A program made the position numbers and the translations under genes. From an uncultured Curtobacterium sp. (GTDB lineage: Bacteria > Actinomycetota > Actinomycetes > Actinomycetales > Microbacteriaceae): DNA of 64,000 bases. Under the pieces are notes generated by a model, which had not been told where the DNA came from, did not search any database, and worked only from the letters and a program-made list of their open reading frames with translations. The stretch lies in contig CAJYUW010000031.1 in NCBI GenBank assembly GCA_913778205.1, positions 62,001-126,000 of the forward strand, given 5' to 3'. Each line of letters opens with the position of its first letter. The stretch's first letter is position 1. Shown piece by piece: positions 60,655 through 64,000 of the stretch.

Positions 60655-63600
60655 TCAGGCGGCCGGGTCGGGCACCTGCACCTGCGTCCACTCGCCGCGG
60701 CGGTGCAGTGCGCCCCCGCCGGCGGGCTGGCGCCCGACCATCCACTTCGGCAGCTTCTGCCCGAACAGCTGCGTGCCCATCAGGGCGCTGGTCGGGGAGA
60801 GCAACAGGCCCTCCGCGGTGCGTCGGACCTCGCCGTACGGGCCGGAGAACGTCTTCGCGGCGGCGTCCGGGTTGGTCGCGACGACGAACACGAACCGGGC
60901 CTTCTCGCCCATCAGCGAGTTCTCGAGCGGGGTGTTCGACACGAGCTCCGCGTCGTCGACGAGCACCGTGACGGGGACGGCGGGGTCGTCGTACCGGCCG
61001 AGCGCCGGGGCGAGGTCCATGAACCCCATCGGGTCGGTGAGGAGCGGGACGCCGACCTCGCGTGCCCAGGCCGTGAACACCGAGTCCTTCGTGGCGACGG
61101 CGATCACTGGGCTGCCGGTCCAGACGAGCTGGTGCGCGATCGCGGTGAGCGTCGTCGACCGGCCGGTGCCGCGCTCGCCGACGACCTGGAACCCGCCGGC
61201 CGCCGGCCAGTCGAGGGTGATCCGGGCGAGTTCGTCGCCGCCGACGCCGATCGTCGGACCGTCGGCGTTCGAGCGGGGCGCGACCGGGAGGTCCTGCGAC
61301 GCGGCGAGCGAGATGCGGGCGGGCAGTGCGTCGACCCGGAACGGACGGGGACCGGTGGGCACGCGGTCGTCCGCGGTCCCGGCGCCGTCGGCCTGGTCGA
61401 TCCACCGGACCCGTGCTGCCTCGACCGTGCCCCGGAGCGCGGCGGCCTGCGCCTCGGCGGACGCGTCCTGCCCGAGGACGGCGAGCTGCGCCTCCCGGAC
61501 GGTGGGTCCGAAGAACACCCGGCCGGCGGGGACGCTCTCGGGCAGTTCGCGCACCATCACCCCCGCACCCCGGTAGTCGTTCGTGTCGCGCATCGGCAGC
61601 ACGTACTGCTCGCTGATGAAGCCCGCGATCTTGTCGGCGGACACGGTCCGGTCGCCGGTGACGGCCACGCGGATGCCGGCGGCCGGACCCTCGCGCAGGA
61701 CCCGGGTCACCTGGTCGCGGATCGGCAGGAGGTCCTCCGGCTGCATCGAGCTCGTCGCCCGGTCCCAGCCGTCGACCCCGACGACGATGTACGGCAGGCG
61801 CTCGGCGTCGGACGCCGCGGCGCGACGCTGCTCGACGATGGTGCCGACGGCCGCCTGGGACAGCACGGACTGGCGTCGGGCGAGTTCGGCGACCAGGCGG
61901 TCCATGAGCCGCGGGAGGCGGGACGGCTCGAGCGGGGTGACGACCGCGCCGGTGTGCGGTGCCTGCGCGAGCGGGAGGAGGCCGCCGTTGCCGTGGTCGA
62001 TGACGTAGAGGTGCAGGTCCGACGGGCTCATCCGTTCGACCGCCTGCGCGAGCACGGTCCGGAGCGCGGTGGTGCGCCCCGAGAGCGCCGCACCGAGGAA
62101 CAGCAGGTGCGTGCCGGCCTCGAGGTCCCACACGAGCGGTCGCTGCGTCTGCTGGCCGGGGACGTCCTCGATGCCGAGCGTGAGCCTCGTCGGCGCACCG
62201 GTCCCGCCGGCGACCTGGGCGAGCGGCAGCAGGGCGGGCAGCGGCATGAGCCACGGCGACGCGTTCTTCGGGATGCCCATCGCCTCGGTCGCGCGCGTGA
62301 CGACGTCCACGAGCGCACGCAGGTCGGTGTCGTCGTGGTCGACCGGCGCCGCCGCGTGCCGCTTCACGGGGAACCGCGGCGGGTAGGCCAGGCCCTCCCA
62401 GTCGACGGCCGCGACCTTCGGCAGCTGCCGCTGGACCCGCTGCACGCCCTGCCTGATGCCGGCGACGCGCGCGGTCTGGAAGCCACTCGGCAGCGCCCCG
62501 AGCCCGGCCCGGACGAACCCGCGGCCGGGCGTGGACCGGCTGATGAGCGCGGCCTCGGGGGAGCCGAGGACGTCGGTCGAGTCGGCGCGGTCGGTGACGC
62601 GGAGCGCGACCCGGAGGTTGATGTTCGACTGCATCTCCGGCGTGATCACACCGCTCGGTCGCTGGGTGGCGAGGACGAGGTGCACGCCGAGGGAGCGGCC
62701 GACCCGGGCGATCCGGACGAGGCCGTCGATGAAGTCCGGATGCTCGGTCTTCAGCTCGGCGAACTCGTCGATGACGATCATGAGCCGCGCGAGGCCGTTC
62801 CGCGCCGCGACGTCGGGGTCCTTCGCCCAGGCGGCGTCGACGTCCTTCACGTTCAACTCGGGGATCCGGAGCGCGGTCTCCCGGCGCTTCAGCTCGGCGT
62901 CGAGCGAGGTCAGGGCCCGCTCGGTCTCGCGGGCGTCGAGGTTCGTGACCATGCCGACCGTGTGCGGCAGGCGCGAGCAGTCCGCGAACGCCGAGGCGCC
63001 CTTGTAGTCGACGAGCACGAAGTTGAGGGCGTCCGGTCGGTTCGCCATCGCGAGCGACACCACGAGCGCCTGCAGGAACTCGGACTTGCCGGAGCCCGTG
63101 GTGCCCGCGACGAGGGCGTGCGGGCCGTCGGCGGCGATGTCGAGGGCGTACTCGCCGTCCGCGCTCGCCCCCACGACGACGTGCGTGCGACGCGGGGAGC
63201 GCTGCCACCGGGCGACGATCGGCGTGGGGTCCTCCAGGTCGACGCCGAGGAGGTCGACGTACCGGACGCTCGTCGGCAGCATGCCCTCGTCGCCGACGCC
63301 CGAGACGTGGCGGATCGAGCACAGGCTGCGGGCGATGCGCTCGGCGGTCGGCACGGACAGGCCGTCGAGCAGGACGGACGGGTGGTACGCGGCGTCGGAC
63401 TCGAGCCGGGCGAGCGACCGGTCGTCGGGGTCGACCGCGAGCACCGTCCGGGACTCCTCGGGCAGCCGGGCGCGGTCGGTGTCGAGCGCGATCACGTGCA
63501 CGCCGACGCGGGCGCCCTGCTCGAGGACCTGCACCATCCCCGGCAGCGTGCGGTACTCCCGGGCGCCGTCGACGACCACGACGACGTCGGTGTCGAAGTC

Positions 63601-64000
63601 GCCAGCACTGACGGCGGACCCGGCCCGCGAGCGCACCTGCACGAGCGCCGCGAGGTCGCGGACGCGCTCCCGGCGCGAGTCGTCGGTGTTGCCGATGCGG
63701 GCGAGCGCACCGTCGTCGGCCTGCTGTACCTGCGGCAGCCACTGCGTCCACGCCCACTCCGGCGCCGCGTCGTCGCCGCAGACCACCACGATGCCGGTGT
63801 CGCGCGGCGACCGCAGCGTCCCGACGGCCGCGAGCATCGACCGGACGAGCGCACGGGCGACGTCGGGCGGTCCGGCGATCCCGACGACGCCCGCGCCCAG
63901 GTCGACCGAGACGGGCGCCGGCGCTACGCCGACGTGGTGGGCGCCGGTGTGCTTCGACGAGCCGCCTTGGAAGTTCGCGGCGAGCGGCACCTCGGCGACG
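60655..64000 (-). CDS. eccC: EccC-like FtsK/SpoIIIE ATPase of the type VII system, partial
   Basis: At least 1114 residues; the 5' end lies beyond the window. Three ATPase modules are visible. Module 1 has Walker A GTTGSGKSE and Walker B LMIVIDEFAEL, with the FtsK-like LVLATQRPSGVITPEMQSNINLR. The later two modules are degenerate (LGAALSGRTTALR and VVGERGTGRSTT). This layout is typical of EccC, which recognises and drives out Esx substrates. The N-terminal membrane part is out of view. No eccB, eccD or mycP is in the window. Confidence 0.9.
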   Translation of the reverse strand, partial: VAEVPLAANFQGGSSKHTGAHHVGVAPAPVSVDLGAGVVGIAGPPDVARALVRSMLAAVGTLRSPRDTGIVVVCGDDAAPEWAWTQWLPQVQQADDGALARIGNTDDSRRERVRDLAALVQVRSRAGSAVSAGDFDTDVVVVVDGAREYRTLPGMVQVLEQGARVGVHVIALDTDRARLPEESRTVLAVDPDDRSLARLESDAAYHPSVLLDGLSVPTAERIARSLCSIRHVSGVGDEGMLPTSVRYVDLLGVDLEDPTPIVARWQRSPRRTHVVVGASADGEYALDIAADGPHALVAGTTGSGKSEFLQALVVSLAMANRPDALNFVLVDYKGASAFADCSRLPHTVGMVTNLDARETERALTSLDAELKRRETALRIPELNVKDVDAAWAKDPDVAARNGLARLMIVIDEFAELKTEHPDFIDGLVRIARVGRSLGVHLVLATQRPSGVITPEMQSNINLRVALRVTDRADSTDVLGSPEAALISRSTPGRGFVRAGLGALPSGFQTARVAGIRQGVQRVQRQLPKVAAVDWEGLAYPPRFPVKRHAAAPVDHDDTDLRALVDVVTRATEAMGIPKNASPWLMPLPALLPLAQVAGGTGAPTRLTLGIEDVPGQQTQRPLVWDLEAGTHLLFLGAALSGRTTALRTVLAQAVERMSPSDLHLYVIDHGNGGLLPLAQAPHTGAVVTPLEPSRLPRLMDRLVAELARRQSVLSQAAVGTIVEQRRAAASDAERLPYIVVGVDGWDRATSSMQPEDLLPIRDQVTRVLREGPAAGIRVAVTGDRTVSADKIAGFISEQYVLPMRDTNDYRGAGVMVRELPESVPAGRVFFGPTVREAQLAVLGQDASAEAQAAALRGTVEAARVRWIDQADGAGTADDRVPTGPRPFRVDALPARISLAASQDLPVAPRSNADGPTIGVGGDELARITLDWPAAGGFQVVGERGTGRSTTLTAIAHQLVWTGSPVIAVATKDSVFTAWAREVGVPLLTDPMGFMDLAPALGRYDDPAVPVTVLVDDAELVSNTPLENSLMGEKARFVFVVATNPDAAAKTFSGPYGEVRRTAEGLLLSPTSALMGTQLFGQKLPKWMVGRQPAGGGALHRRGEWTQVQVPDPAA

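Noticed and set aside
1-64000. tRNA, rRNA or integrase attachment site
   Set aside because: No cloverleaf, rRNA-like or integrase sequence was found on either strand by reading.

Overview
The window is high-GC actinobacterial DNA. Gene content, codon use and synteny suggest a member of the Microbacteriaceae close to Curtobacterium; this is inferred from the proteins, as there is no rRNA gene to confirm it. I saw no tRNA, rRNA, CRISPR array, insertion sequence or integrase. Most of the sequence is chromosomal housekeeping. The accessory interest lies in a type VII (ESX/WXG100) secretion locus with an effector and immunity array at the right end, and in several families of short repeats in the spacers.

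Left part (1-19,900). A VOC-fold protein and a divergent WYL regulator flank a perfect operator-like palindrome. A complete K+-uptake operon follows (small ORF, kdpF, A, B, C, D, E) with 4-nt stop/start overlaps. Next come a GNAT acetyltransferase with a membrane-anchored hydrolase, a Nudix hydrolase, a beta-phosphoglucomutase-like HAD protein with a GH65 disaccharide phosphorylase, flavohaemoglobin, a DUF1697 protein, a small protein behind a perfect actinobacterial LexA box, and an AzgA-type purine permease.

Centre (19,900-49,100). The compact cluster folE, folP2-like, RibD/DHFR-like reductase suggests a non-standard folate module. It is followed by HAD and DJ-1 proteins, a MOSC protein, the alkylation-repair pair alkA-ogt, an APC permease, a lysine/arginine exporter (lysE) with divergent lysG, the nei2-lhr DNA-repair pair, a PadR regulator, a carboxylesterase, CsbD, a DEAD-box RNA helicase, a GH114-like lipoprotein, GntR and DUF1684, a ComB-like protein, DUF427, and an Nramp Mn2+ transporter with an upstream palindrome.

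Right end (49,200-64,000, all minus strand). Reading in the direction of transcription: EccC-like FtsK/SpoIIIE ATPase (runs off the window), FHA/zinc-ribbon protein, two related membrane proteins, a small protein, three WXG100 proteins, a 1133-residue effector with an ESX-like N-terminus and a long His/Ala/Thr linker, then an array of alternating immunity-like and toxin-like genes, including an orphan toxin C-terminus and a decayed immunity copy. The effector and a downstream 315-aa protein share three ordered sequence blocks (RFE, PF-x-G-x-G, GAE-[IL]-WRY). The orphan keeps only the last two.

Spacers carry at least two dispersed families: a 60-70 bp palindrome with CGCACAACC ends (three copies) and a short GCCTCC-core motif (about 15 sites). 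There are also tandem arrays, one of them (38-bp period) built on the second motif. The same kind of repeat has entered the cytoplasmic loop of LysE and the linkers of the FHA and helicase proteins.
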